Assembly (NCBI RefSeq): GCF_937884665.1
Contig: NZ_CAKZYF010000168.1
Coordinates: forward strand, 1 to 46,831
Length of the DNA stretch: 46,831 bases
Direction: 5' to 3'
Source of the DNA: an uncultured Allomuricauda sp.
Lineage (GTDB): Bacteria; Bacteroidota; Bacteroidia; Flavobacteriales; Flavobacteriaceae
Below are positions 16,620 to 26,162 of the stretch, piece after piece (position 1 is the stretch's first letter; each line of letters begins with the position of its first letter). A program made the translations under genes and the position numbers. The notes beneath the pieces were generated by a model. The model worked only from the letters and a program-made list of their open reading frames with translations, was not told the DNA's origin and ran no database searches.

Positions 16620-19600
16620 CTAATTTCCAAGGTATGAAAACACTTTGGGTCTTTGGTTGTTGATACCCACAAAGAGAAACTCCCTTCCTGTTTTATCCGA
16701 GAAGGGCGATAGGTGTTTAATTTCTCCCCGAACGTAAAATCCTGATTCATCGTAAGGGGTCCATTTAAAATTACCATCACCAGAACCGATGAGAACTCCT
16801 CCGTAGCTGGCATCTAATCTGCTGTACTGTGGTTTGAAATCATAATTGTTCCCACCCAAAATCAAATCTAGATTTCCATCGCCATCAATGTCCTTACAAT
16901 TTATATCGCAAACGCAGGAAAACTGTACTTCCTTGGGTAAGGCAATGATATCGAATTGCCCATTACCTTTATTCAGTGCCACAATACTTTTGGTCGTATT
17001 TATTTCCTTGCGTATGGATTGATTTAAGATTGTGGTGTCCATCAGTTCCCCAATACTTTTTGTGGCATAATCAGCAAACTTGAGATTCTCCTTTTTCAAC
17101 GAATTCAATTGTGCTGTAAGTTCTCTTTTAAGTGTCAACGGAACATCCTTGCCTTGGTAGTTTTGGGTAAAGAGTTGTTCAATGGTACCATTGTCATCAA
17201 AATCGTTGACAAACATTTTGATTGGAGATTTGGATGATGCCCTATAACTAAAATTTTCTCCTTGGTTTCCAAGAATAAAATCCATTTTCCCGTCGGCATT
17301 AAGGTCCTCAGCATAAATGGTATTCCACCAACCGGACATGCTATCTAAACTCGTTTTTCTCGGACTGAGCCTCCTTCCGTTATTTTTGAAGATTTTTGGG
17401 GTGCCCCAATCTGTTGTGATTATGAGATCACTTTTTGAATCTGAATCATAATCAGCCCACAGGGCATGGGTCACCATTCCTACATCTTTCAAATAGAAGG
17501 CTTTGCTTTCGGTGACATCCGTGAAGTTACCGTCACCATCATTTTCAAGGAACAAATGTATGGGGTCCACGCCGTAGATACCGGGTACACTTCTGCTTCC
17601 TATAAAAAGATCTTGATCTCCATCTCCGTCAAAATCATGTGGGGCGATTACGGAGACATTGTTTTCCAAACTGGGGATGGTGTTGTCGACCTTGGAGAAT
17701 TTTCCACTGCCATTATTGATATAAATCCGGTTTTTATGTAGCGCCCGTTGGTCTGGAATGTTGCCTCCTGAACCTACAATAAGGTCCAGGTCGCCATCTC
17801 CATCAATGTCGGCAAAAGTAGATGCAGTATCTTCAAAATCCCTATCCACACGAAAGGCATCCGGGGTATACGCCAACGATAAACGTCCGGCATTTTGATG
17901 CTTGAAAAGCTTTGCTGGTTCACCTCTCGATCCCCCCATAAAAATATCGTCATCCCCGTCATTATCAATATCCCCTACTGCTACTGTGGGCCCCTCTTGA
18001 GATATCATTTTCGTGATCAGTCCTTCATAATCGAAATCAATATGTTTGTCCTCTGTATGACGGGGTAACTCTACGACAACTTCGGACAGTAATGTTACAT
18101 TTTGTCCAGTATATGGCTTGTAAGGGGTTTTGGCGTTTTGTTGTCTTAGCTGAAGCAGGGTATTTACTTGAACCTCTTTCAACACTTGCTGCAGCCCATT
18201 GGGCCAAACGACACGTAAGGAATCAAGTTTTTCTGTTTTACCCATTCCCAAGGTCATGACATAGTCTATGGAAGATTGAAACCCTCTTGAGGGAATTAGC
18301 TCTTGGCGCATGGTCCCACCCTTTGAAAACGCTTCAACGATGCTCCCAATCCCCTTGGTATTCGGGTTTTCCCCAATCAATTCAATTTTTAGATAGTTAT
18401 TTTTTAGGGTTTCACTATTGTTCTTATACACAAAAAGTTCTTGGTTAACATTGTTCACCACGAGGTCCAGGTCTCCATCATTATCAAGGTCTCCGTATGC
18501 GGCTCCGTTGGAAAAGGAGGGTGTGTTAAGGCCCCACTCTTTGGAAACATTTGAAAAAGTAAGATCCTTGTTGTTTTTGAACGTGAAATTGGAAACGGGT
18601 ACCGAAGGCATAGCATTAATTACGGCCTCTTTCTGTTCTTTATTTCCGTGAACAGCGGTTTGTTGTCTGGTGACATCCTCGAAAAAGTCAATAAAATCTT
18701 GATTGGTCAAATCGTGATAAATACCATTGCATACGTAGATATCCCGAAATCCGTCATTATCCATATCAAATAACAACGCGCCCCAACTCCAGTCTGTTTT
18801 TGAGATTCCGCTATAGTGGGCTATTTCAGAAAACGAATTGCCCAAGTTAAGTTGTAGGGTGTTCTGCATGAACTGATAGTAATAATCGTTGGACAGTTTG
18901 CGCAGATGGGTATCAAATGTTTCAAAGGTAGTGGTGGTTTTTAAGCGTTCGTCTCCTTCGGGGAGCATGTCCGTTACAAAAATTTCCGATTTACCATCAT
19001 TATTGATATCGGCCATATCAGCCCCCATTGAAAAAAGACTCAAATGGTTGGTCCAATCCTTAATACTTTCTGTGAAGGTTCCATCTTGGTTATTGATGTA
19101 GAGGTAATCATGTTCAAAAAAATCATTGGAAACATAGATGTCGGGATAAAGGTCTTGGTTGATATTACCAACGGTCACTCCCAAGCCAAATCCGATTAGA
19201 CTGCCATAAATATGGGCTTCTTCACTTACATCTTCAAAAATACCATTGTTGTTTCGCAACAATTTATCTCCCCCTCCCTTTATCTCATCGATTACGTTCC
19301 AATCTTCCGCCCTGATATCCCGTTTGTTCTCATATCCGAGACTGGCCACAGGAATAAAACTATTGTTGAGCATATAGACGTCGAGGTCTCCGTCCCGGTC
19401 ATAGTCAAAGAAAGCGGCATGCGTAGTGAAACCGCTATCGGCGAGATTATAGGCTTCGGCGTTTTCCGTAAAGGTTAAATCCCCATTATTGATAAATAGT
19501 TCATTCTTTTGATCGTCACCTTTAATGTTTCCAGCGTTGCAAACATATATGTCCAGTAAATTATCTGCATTGATATCTACAAAGACCACACCGGTGGACC

Positions 19601-19955
19601 AAGCTTTGCTACCCTGGACTCCAGCTTCGGCGGAAATATCCTCAAAAGTGAAATCTCCTTTGTTTAGGAAAAGCTTATTTTTCTTTCGATTAGCAGTTAA
19701 ATAAATGTCTGGTAAACCATCGTTATTGATGTCCCCGATAGCCACACCTCCTCCATTGTAAAAATTGCGATAAATGAAAATATTAAAGTCCTCTTCGTTC
19801 TTGATACTATTCTTGAACGAGATGTTGGTTTGTGTACTATCCATCAAAGAAAATAGTGAAGAGGTTTCCTCATTTTTTATCTCTTCCTTCTTGGAATTGC
19901 AGGATAGTATGGTGCTTATAATGAAAAAAGCCAGCAGGTTTTTTTTAGACGACAT
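16620..19955 (-). CDS. VCBS/FG-GAP repeat lipoprotein with central ASPIC/UnbV domain (1,111 aa)
   Basis: Third paralogue of the 98 and 3336 genes. The frame extends to an ATG at 19997, but the ATG at 19955 gives a clean signal peptide (MSSKKN, hydrophobic core, ISTILSC), so it is preferred. Seven Asp-rich loops (DINNDGLPD to DLDNDGDLD; the fourth is degenerate, NINQDLYPD), an ASPIC/UnbV domain at roughly 520-605 (IPSRGFQSS, DSLRVVWPNG), then seven loops (DIDNDGDDD to DIDGDGNLD) are visible. It stands alone between the SusC/SusD operon, which ends in a terminator at 20060-20084, and the exporter operon. Surface anchoring is inferred from the lipobox; the role is unknown, perhaps binding of a glycan or glycolipid. 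Confidence 0.88.
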   Translation of the reverse strand: MSSKKNLLAFFIISTILSCNSKKEEIKNEETSSLFSLMDSTQTNISFKNSIKNEEDFNIFIYRNFYNGGGVAIGDINNDGLPDIYLTANRKKNKLFLNKGDFTFEDISAEAGVQGSKAWSTGVVFVDINADNLLDIYVCNAGNIKGDDQKNELFINNGDLTFTENAEAYNLADSGFTTHAAFFDYDRDGDLDVYMLNNSFIPVASLGYENKRDIRAEDWNVIDEIKGGGDKLLRNNNGIFEDVSEEAHIYGSLIGFGLGVTVGNINQDLYPDIYVSNDFFEHDYLYINNQDGTFTESIKDWTNHLSLFSMGADMADINNDGKSEIFVTDMLPEGDERLKTTTTFETFDTHLRKLSNDYYYQFMQNTLQLNLGNSFSEIAHYSGISKTDWSWGALLFDMDNDGFRDIYVCNGIYHDLTNQDFIDFFEDVTRQQTAVHGNKEQKEAVINAMPSVPVSNFTFKNNKDLTFSNVSKEWGLNTPSFSNGAAYGDLDNDGDLDLVVNNVNQELFVYKNNSETLKNNYLKIELIGENPNTKGIGSIVEAFSKGGTMRQELIPSRGFQSSIDYVMTLGMGKTEKLDSLRVVWPNGLQQVLKEVQVNTLLQLRQQNAKTPYKPYTGQNVTLLSEVVVELPRHTEDKHIDFDYEGLITKMISQEGPTVAVGDIDNDGDDDIFMGGSRGEPAKLFKHQNAGRLSLAYTPDAFRVDRDFEDTASTFADIDGDGDLDLIVGSGGNIPDQRALHKNRIYINNGSGKFSKVDNTIPSLENNVSVIAPHDFDGDGDQDLFIGSRSVPGIYGVDPIHLFLENDGDGNFTDVTESKAFYLKDVGMVTHALWADYDSDSKSDLIITTDWGTPKIFKNNGRRLSPRKTSLDSMSGWWNTIYAEDLNADGKMDFILGNQGENFSYRASSKSPIKMFVNDFDDNGTIEQLFTQNYQGKDVPLTLKRELTAQLNSLKKENLKFADYATKSIGELMDTTILNQSIRKEINTTKSIVALNKGNGQFDIIALPKEVQFSCVCDINCKDIDGDGNLDLILGGNNYDFKPQYSRLDASYGGVLIGSGDGNFKWTPYDESGFYVRGEIKHLSPFSDKTGREFLFVGINNQRPKVFSYLGN

Positions 19956-20059
19956 TTTTTGAAGTTCTGTAAAGGGGAAGCTAAAAATTTTCATCAAAAA
20001 ATCACAAAAGATAGTTTGGATTAACAGATAGGGAGCGGAATCCGGTTTTGCTGAAGAAA

Positions 20060-20084
20060 AAAAGAGGGCAATTTGCCCTCTTTT
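20060..20084 (-). terminator. Rho-independent terminator after susD
   Basis: An 11-bp perfect stem (AAAAGAGGGCA paired with TGCCCTCTTTT) with a 3-base loop lies 24 bases past the susD stop. Read on the minus strand it is followed by a T-rich run. It separates the SusC/SusD transcript from the VCBS gene at 16620-19955. Confidence 0.8.
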
Positions 20085-20107
20085 CTTTGATACACTTAAA
20101 ACTAGTA

Positions 20108-21733
20108 TTAATAACCTGGGTTTTGGGTCAGGTTAGGATTCGTTGCGATAGCTGAACCTGGAATAGGGTACAAATCCCGATTTTCATCGGTCACTGTTTT
20201 CATCTCCCATGTTTCGGAGGTGAAGGTTCCAAATCTACGTTGCACCAATCTTCTTCCTCCTAGTACTCCTTCTCCATTCAATTCTCTTGCTAAAATATCA
20301 GGCATTTCAGCTAAGGTAAGTGAACCCAAAGGAGCAACATTAGCTCTTTCTCTGACTGCATTCACTTCGGCGAGCGGAGTCAACATAGCGCCAGAACCAC
20401 CACGAAGTCCAGCTTCCGCCCGCATTAGGGCGGCATCTGTAAATCGGGCATACACATAATCGTTGAAACCACCGCCAGGAAGACCACCTGTGGCACTTCT
20501 TACAGGATACTTTACAATTCGCAGTCCATTGCGCTCATTGTTCACTTCCAAACTAGTCAACAACTCATCTTCATAAATCAAGGGATTGGCTTGTCTATCA
20601 GTTAAATTACTTCCATCGGGAGCTCTTTGCTGTCCTCGAATGTAACCTGTGGACAGTCCTTCAGAATCTTCTCCAGATAAGCCTACCCGCGCATCTACGG
20701 CCGGGTCATCCGTGCCGTGTAGTCTGAAGGTTTCGGTCATTGTGACAAAACCATTCCATCCTCCTTGATTTGGATGGGTTTGATTGTACAAGCGTGTGCG
20801 GGCATCTTCATCCAACATAAAAATGACCTCCTGATTCGTATTTCCCGCTAAATTCCATATATCAAAATAACTTTCATCACCGTCAGGGTCGTCAGCACCT
20901 ATCCCATCTAGTGTAAAACCTAATGCCTCGATTGCATCAACGTCTGAAATTACTTGATTCATATCTCCAGCGGTTCCGGTCAATACTTCAAGATTCAGAT
21001 TGATTCTCGCTCTTAGGAACAAAGCAAACGCTTGGCCCGCACCACTAAGGGTAACGGATCTATCATCACCTCGTAAAGGTGCTCCAGGACCATGTGCCGA
21101 AAGATTCCCGCTGGCTATTGCGGCATCTAAATCACCTTGCGCCAAAGCCATAGCTTCTTGCGCTGTTAAAACTGAAGGAAGCTCAGAACTATCAGCATCT
21201 AAATCTCTAAAAGGAACCTGACCAAAATAATCTACTAGTGAAAAAAGGTGGTATGCCCTGATTACTTGTGCCTGGGCCGTCTCAGCAGGCGAAGGACCTG
21301 ATCTTGAATCCAATAATTGGGTTGCTAACAGAACCCCTGCATTGTGCTTATTCCATGCTTGCAGTACATACAAATGGTTAGCATCCCAAGTGTGTGCATG
21401 CAATACACGCCATACACCATTATCACTCCAATCCGCTCCTCTTGTCAATACTGCTATATTATCAGCAGCTACTTCTACTAGTGCATAATCATCTTGTTGC
21501 GTAGTAGCTCTAAAAATTCCTAAACCATTACTCGCATCACTCGTGTAAAGCGCGTCCAAAGTCGCTGAACTATTGGCAACACCTCCAAAGGAAGCACTAC
21601 CAGATTCGCCAGAAGTGTCTTCAGAGTCGTTAAATGAAGGTTCCAAATCGGTACAGGATTCTCCTAATACCAGCACGCCAGCTACCATCAGTAGCGTGCT
21701 AACTCTTCTTAAAAAACTTTCTTTTCTCATCAT
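20108..21733 (-). CDS. susD: SusD/RagB-family surface nutrient-binding lipoprotein (541 aa)
   Basis: The lipobox LGESC (Cys27) ends a signal peptide. The body is typical SusD: DALYTSDAS region, LLATQLLDSRSGPSP, AQVIRAYHLFSLVDYFGQVPF near residue 165, and the C-terminal part with YARFTDAALMRAEAGLR, LAEVNAVRERAN and YPIPGSAIATNPNLTQNPGY. It forms a lid over the SusC-type pore and captures oligosaccharides. It starts 14 bases after the SusC gene and ends in a clear terminator. Divergent LacI-GH65-GH13 genes suggest maltodextrin or another alpha-glucan as ligand; this is inference from context. Confidence 0.95.
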   Translation of the reverse strand: MMRKESFLRRVSTLLMVAGVLVLGESCTDLEPSFNDSEDTSGESGSASFGGVANSSATLDALYTSDASNGLGIFRATTQQDDYALVEVAADNIAVLTRGADWSDNGVWRVLHAHTWDANHLYVLQAWNKHNAGVLLATQLLDSRSGPSPAETAQAQVIRAYHLFSLVDYFGQVPFRDLDADSSELPSVLTAQEAMALAQGDLDAAIASGNLSAHGPGAPLRGDDRSVTLSGAGQAFALFLRARINLNLEVLTGTAGDMNQVISDVDAIEALGFTLDGIGADDPDGDESYFDIWNLAGNTNQEVIFMLDEDARTRLYNQTHPNQGGWNGFVTMTETFRLHGTDDPAVDARVGLSGEDSEGLSTGYIRGQQRAPDGSNLTDRQANPLIYEDELLTSLEVNNERNGLRIVKYPVRSATGGLPGGGFNDYVYARFTDAALMRAEAGLRGGSGAMLTPLAEVNAVRERANVAPLGSLTLAEMPDILARELNGEGVLGGRRLVQRRFGTFTSETWEMKTVTDENRDLYPIPGSAIATNPNLTQNPGY

Positions 21734-21747
21734 TTACATTTTTTTAT

Positions 21748-24726
21748 TTAAAAACTTGCATTAAAGCCTATTGATACTGTTGTTGGTCTAGGATATGCAG
21801 TCAAATCGATACCTAATGAAGGTACGTTATTTAAAAGTCTTGGTGTTGATACCTCTGGGTCTTGACCACTATAATCTGTGAACACCAATAAATTTTGCCC
21901 ATTTGCAAAAACTCTTAGACTGCTAAAGATACTGTTTTCTCCAACAGGAAAGTTGTAACCAACAGTAACATTTTGTAGCCTTAGAAATGAACCATCTTCC
22001 AAGAATCTTGAGGACACTTCCGCTGGATTGAAAGGATTTTCTACTCCAACAAAGGGTAAAAGAGATGCAAAAACATTTCTACCCTGTGATAGGTTACCGA
22101 TAGTTGCGAAGGCATTTCTATCGTTGCTATAAATTTCTTGTCCGAAAAGACCGTTGAAGAAAATACTGAAATCCCAGTTCTTGTAGAAGAAATTCTGTGT
22201 GAAACCTAAGGTGACATCTGGAAGCCCACTTGCACCTACAAAATCTTGAACACCATTATTTCCGAAAATATTATTTCCATCGGCGTCCAATCCCTGCCAG
22301 TCCCTTACAAAAAAGCTAAATAAGGGTTGGTCGTTGGATAGTCTCTGTGCAAACGCACCCGTTAAACCAGGTCCATTAATTGCTCCAGCTTCGATATCTG
22401 GACCATCATAATTCTGTAGAATATTATCATTATATCCGATATTAAAGCTGATGTCCCACGCAAAATCCTCGGTCTCTATGGGTGTTGCATTTAAGCTTAG
22501 TTCGACACCTTGGTTCACAATTTCGCCATCAACATTTTCAAATCTGAAAGGTTGGTCTGCGGGCTGTGCCGTCTGAAGCTGTAACAAGAATTCAGTAGAT
22601 GTCCTTTTATAATATTCCAAAGAACCCGTGATTTTATTGTCAAGAAGACCAAAATCCACACCAATATTGAATTGTTCGTTTTGTTCCCATTGCAAATCAT
22701 CATTTGCGAAGGCTACGGCACCTGTTGCACCAGGATTATCAGAAGTTGGGTCAGCAATATTAAAACGCTCCCTATTCGTAAATCGGTTAGAACCTAAACC
22801 TTCTTGGTTACCCACAACTCCCCACGCTGCACGCAGTTTGAAACGGTCGAATACATCGAAAAACCAATCTTCTTGGGAGAGGTCCCAAGCGGCTCCCACG
22901 GCCCCAAAAGTACCATATTTGTTGTTCCCACCAAATCGAGAAGAACCGTCAATTCTCAATGTACCGGAGAAATTAAATTTGCCGTTCAACGAGTAGTTAC
23001 TTCTCAAGAAAAAGGATTGAAGTTCATCTCTTTCGCTACTTGAATTTGCTGCAAAGTCCTCGGCTCGAGCAATATTGTTGACCATAAAGAACAGGTCATC
23101 TGTAGAGGTAAAATTGGCTCCTTGAAGTTCAATGGTCTCTGTTATGAACTCTTGGTAGGAATGTCCTAGTGTAACATCTAATACGTCATCTCCAAAACTC
23201 TTATTGAAATTTAGGTAAGATTCCCATGTTGTATTGGTCAAATCGAATTCATCTAAAAAGGCTCTACCTATCTCAAAAGAATCGGCAGTAAACAAATCCC
23301 TGGATTGGGCCGATGCACTGGATGCGGTCGACTTGTCCAATCCGATTTTGGTATTGAAGCTAAGGTCATCTGTAATTTGATATTTAGCTCCCACGCCTAC
23401 CAAAACTCTTAAAATACTTACGGCACTTCTAGATAGTTCCAATAATGCCAGTGGATTTCTTCTTTCGTTCGAAGGTTGCAAAAAGCCAGCTACACCACCT
23501 AGTGATGGATCATCCTCGAATAGGGATTGTGTGGGGTCAAAACCATAAGAAGAAGAAAGCAAATCCCCTCTAGCATTGGGATTATCCGTAATGGGCGGTC
23601 TTTGCGTTTCAATGTTCGAAATGTTTGCTTGCGTATCCAAAGTCAATTTGTCGTCAAAAAACTTTTGGGAAGCATTAAAACGTGCGGTCAATCTTTCAAA
23701 TTCACTATCCTCCACTTCACCTTCTTGGTCTTGGTATCCTATGGAAAGACGATAATTTCCACTCTCGTCACCACCACTGTAAGCAAGATTGTAATTTGCG
23801 GTTATGGAATTACGAAAAATGACATCGTATGTGTCAGTATTGCTGCCACTATCCACAAAAGTACCCCCTGACACCGTATTTTGAGCCGCTAAGAACTGAT
23901 TTCTATCCAGCAATTCAATACGATTTTGGATAGACCCAAAAGAAAGGGTTGTTGAAAATTCCAAGACAGGTCTACCATTTCCTTTTTTGGTGGTAATCAA
24001 GACTACACCATTGGCACCTCGAGAACCGTAAATGGCGGTTGCCGAAGCATCTTTTAGAATATCGATACTTGCAATGTCAGCTGGATTTAAAAAGCTTAGA
24101 GGGTCTAGTGCGGTCGTTGTTCCAAGGTCGTCGTTACCGTTGCTAGCAGCTGTTGTATTCGCACCACTCAATGGAATTCCATCAATTACATATAAAGGGT
24201 TGTTGTTAGAACGTACGGAAGCAGTTCCACGAATCCTTACATTTACAGCGGCACCAGGTTCACCGTTTGTTGCTGAAATCTGTACCCCAGCTGTTTTACC
24301 TTGGATCAACTGTTGTGGATTGACGATAACCCCTTTGTTGAATTCCTCCGCTTTGACACTCTCAACAGCACCTACGGCAGTTCTTTTCGATTGTGTTCCA
24401 TAACCCACGACAACCACCTCATCCAATTCACTGGCGTCTTCTTGTAGTGTAACATTAACTGTGGTTTGCCCGTTCACCGAAATTTCTTGGGTAGCAAAAC
24501 CAATGTAACTGAAAACAAGCACTGCATCACTGGCCACATCGTTCAGTGTATAATTACCATCAAAATCCGTTTGTGTACCATTGGTTGTGCCTTTGACTAC
24601 AACACTGGCTCCCGGTAAAGGTCCAGTAGCATCTGAAACCGTACCGGTTACTGTTTGGGCTTTCACCAGTCCGAAACATAACAATGCCCCGAGGAATAGA
24701 AAACCTCTTAGTAGCGTAATCTTCAT
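21748..24726 (-). CDS. susC: SusC/RagA-family TonB-dependent outer-membrane transporter (992 aa)
   Basis: The order is signal peptide (to KAQ), CarboxypepD-like beta-sandwich (about 24-105, GTVSDATGPLPGASVVVKGT), TonB-box region (LDEVVVVGYGTQ), plug (LIQGKTAGVQISATNGEPG, SIDILKDASATAIYGSRGAN), and a large beta-barrel ending in Phe. It imports oligosaccharides in complex with SusD using TonB energy. It is the first gene of a two-gene operon. Its 5' region holds a LacI-type half-palindrome at 24822-24835 and is shared with the divergent regulator gene. The substrate is probably an alpha-glucan by context. Confidence 0.96.
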   Translation of the reverse strand: MKITLLRGFLFLGALLCFGLVKAQTVTGTVSDATGPLPGASVVVKGTTNGTQTDFDGNYTLNDVASDAVLVFSYIGFATQEISVNGQTTVNVTLQEDASELDEVVVVGYGTQSKRTAVGAVESVKAEEFNKGVIVNPQQLIQGKTAGVQISATNGEPGAAVNVRIRGTASVRSNNNPLYVIDGIPLSGANTTAASNGNDDLGTTTALDPLSFLNPADIASIDILKDASATAIYGSRGANGVVLITTKKGNGRPVLEFSTTLSFGSIQNRIELLDRNQFLAAQNTVSGGTFVDSGSNTDTYDVIFRNSITANYNLAYSGGDESGNYRLSIGYQDQEGEVEDSEFERLTARFNASQKFFDDKLTLDTQANISNIETQRPPITDNPNARGDLLSSSYGFDPTQSLFEDDPSLGGVAGFLQPSNERRNPLALLELSRSAVSILRVLVGVGAKYQITDDLSFNTKIGLDKSTASSASAQSRDLFTADSFEIGRAFLDEFDLTNTTWESYLNFNKSFGDDVLDVTLGHSYQEFITETIELQGANFTSTDDLFFMVNNIARAEDFAANSSSERDELQSFFLRSNYSLNGKFNFSGTLRIDGSSRFGGNNKYGTFGAVGAAWDLSQEDWFFDVFDRFKLRAAWGVVGNQEGLGSNRFTNRERFNIADPTSDNPGATGAVAFANDDLQWEQNEQFNIGVDFGLLDNKITGSLEYYKRTSTEFLLQLQTAQPADQPFRFENVDGEIVNQGVELSLNATPIETEDFAWDISFNIGYNDNILQNYDGPDIEAGAINGPGLTGAFAQRLSNDQPLFSFFVRDWQGLDADGNNIFGNNGVQDFVGASGLPDVTLGFTQNFFYKNWDFSIFFNGLFGQEIYSNDRNAFATIGNLSQGRNVFASLLPFVGVENPFNPAEVSSRFLEDGSFLRLQNVTVGYNFPVGENSIFSSLRVFANGQNLLVFTDYSGQDPEVSTPRLLNNVPSLGIDLTAYPRPTTVSIGFNASF

Positions 24727-24821
24727 AAATAATTAATTTTAAGTTTAGTTAATTTCAATTCAAGTGTTAAACATATATAAAAAAAATGTTAATCTAAATT
24801 TAAGCATAATTCAATATTTAC

Positions 24822-24835
24822 CGAAAACGGTTTCG
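24822..24835. promoter_or_regulatory. Putative LacI-type operator in the susC/lacI divergent region
   Basis: CGAAAACGGTTTCG is an inverted repeat with five-base perfect outer arms (CGAAA/TTTCG) and an imperfect centre. It lies 95 bases before susC in the 362-base divergent region 24727-25088. Apart from this site the region is AT-rich and I see no gene, RNA or strong hairpin in it. The regulator at 25089 is the expected binder. The sequence differs from the palindromes at 14005 and 16584, consistent with a separate regulator. Confidence 0.55.
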
Positions 24836-25088
24836 TGTTGATAAGTTTGGGATGATATCAGGTTGGTAAAAGTTTTAATGGTAAACTAATCAAATCTTAA
24901 ATAAGTAGCAGCTTTTTAGCGAAATTAATAATTTGAATTCTAATATACTATTTTATTCCATCGATATTGATTTTGACCATTTTTTGAAGAAATTAAGATT
25001 TCGATAGATTGTGTTAAAAAAATCAGTAAGATATTCTTCCGTATTTTGTTTTGTTTATTTTGGCAGTTACCTATTTAATTTCATCACT

Positions 25089-26108
25089 TTGAAACCAAAA
25101 ATTACGCTTAAGGATATAGCCAGGGAGCTTGAGGTATCCATTTCCACGGTTTCCAAAGCTTTGAAAAACAGTGAGGAAATTAGTAGGGATACCAAAGAAA
25201 AAGTACAAGCTTTTGCCCGCCTTTACAACTACAAACCCAATAACATTGCGGTTAGCTTAAAAAACAAGCGGACTAAAAATATAGGGGTCGTCATTCCAGA
25301 CATCGTCCATCACTTTTTCACTACGGTGATAAGAGGTATTGAAAAGTATGCCAATGCCAAAGGATATAATGTTATTGTTTGTCTTTCTGAAGAATCTTTT
25401 GATAAGGAAGTGATCAATATGGAAATGTTGGCCAATGGCAGCATTGATGGTTTTATTATGTCCCTTTCGTCAGAAACGCAGGCCAAAGGGGATTACAACC
25501 ATCTGAAGGAAGTCACAGAACAAGGGATCCCTGTTGTATTGTTTGATCGTATCACCCACGAAATTGATTGTGACAAAGTGGTTATTGACGATAAATTGGG
25601 CGGTTATCTGGCCACCAAAAAACTGATAGAACAGGGAAAACAACGCATTGCCTTAATCGCTACGGACGATTATCTGAGTGTTAGCAAAGCGCGGAGCCAA
25701 GGCTATACAAAGGCACTGTTGGACCATGGCATACCCGTGGAACCGTCCCGTATCCTAAAACTGCCCACCATGGAAATGGATGAAGACCGCATTCGCGATT
25801 TCTTTGAAACCTCCGACATGGATGCGGTTCTATGTGTTAATGAGATATTTGCCGTCTACAGCATGGGTCTTGCTCTGGAAAAGGGATTGAAAATTCCCGA
25901 GGACATCGCTTTTATCGGATTTACGGACGGATTGCTTTCCAAATATGCACATCCCAGTCTTACAGTAGTGGCACAGCATGGTGAAAGAATGGGTGAAATT
26001 TCCGCACAGATGTTAATAGAGAAGGTGGAAAGCGAAAATGAAGAAGAAACGTTTCAAACCAAAATTTTAGAACCCACATTGGTTTTGCGTAATTCAACAA
26101 TTAATTAA
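25089..26108 (+). CDS. LacI-family regulator of the SusCD/GH65/GH13 locus (339 aa)
   Basis: The HTH reads ITLKDIARELEVSISTVSKA and is followed by the hinge NYKPNNIAVSLKNKRTK and a sugar-binding-protein-like domain (IGVVIPDIVHHFFTTVIRGI, DKVVIDDKLGGYLATKKLI). The frame is open from a GTG at 25011, but those 26 residues are hydrophobic and unlike the family. The TTG at 25089 puts KPKITLKDIA at the N-terminus as in related regulators. It is divergent from susC and 54 bases upstream of the GH65 gene. It resembles flavobacterial MalR-like regulators, so an alpha-glucan sugar as effector is likely. Confidence 0.9.
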   Translation: MKPKITLKDIARELEVSISTVSKALKNSEEISRDTKEKVQAFARLYNYKPNNIAVSLKNKRTKNIGVVIPDIVHHFFTTVIRGIEKYANAKGYNVIVCLSEESFDKEVINMEMLANGSIDGFIMSLSSETQAKGDYNHLKEVTEQGIPVVLFDRITHEIDCDKVVIDDKLGGYLATKKLIEQGKQRIALIATDDYLSVSKARSQGYTKALLDHGIPVEPSRILKLPTMEMDEDRIRDFFETSDMDAVLCVNEIFAVYSMGLALEKGLKIPEDIAFIGFTDGLLSKYAHPSLTVVAQHGERMGEISAQMLIEKVESENEEETFQTKILEPTLVLRNSTIN

Positions 26109-26162
26109 GTTTGCTGCGACTAACAATTTCTACATTTTTAACTTCCACCATACAGTAAACCG

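Noticed and set aside
25011-25088. Hydrophobic N-terminal extension of the LacI gene at 25089
   Set aside because: LacI regulators begin with the helix-turn-helix; the extension is unlike the family and starts from GTG.
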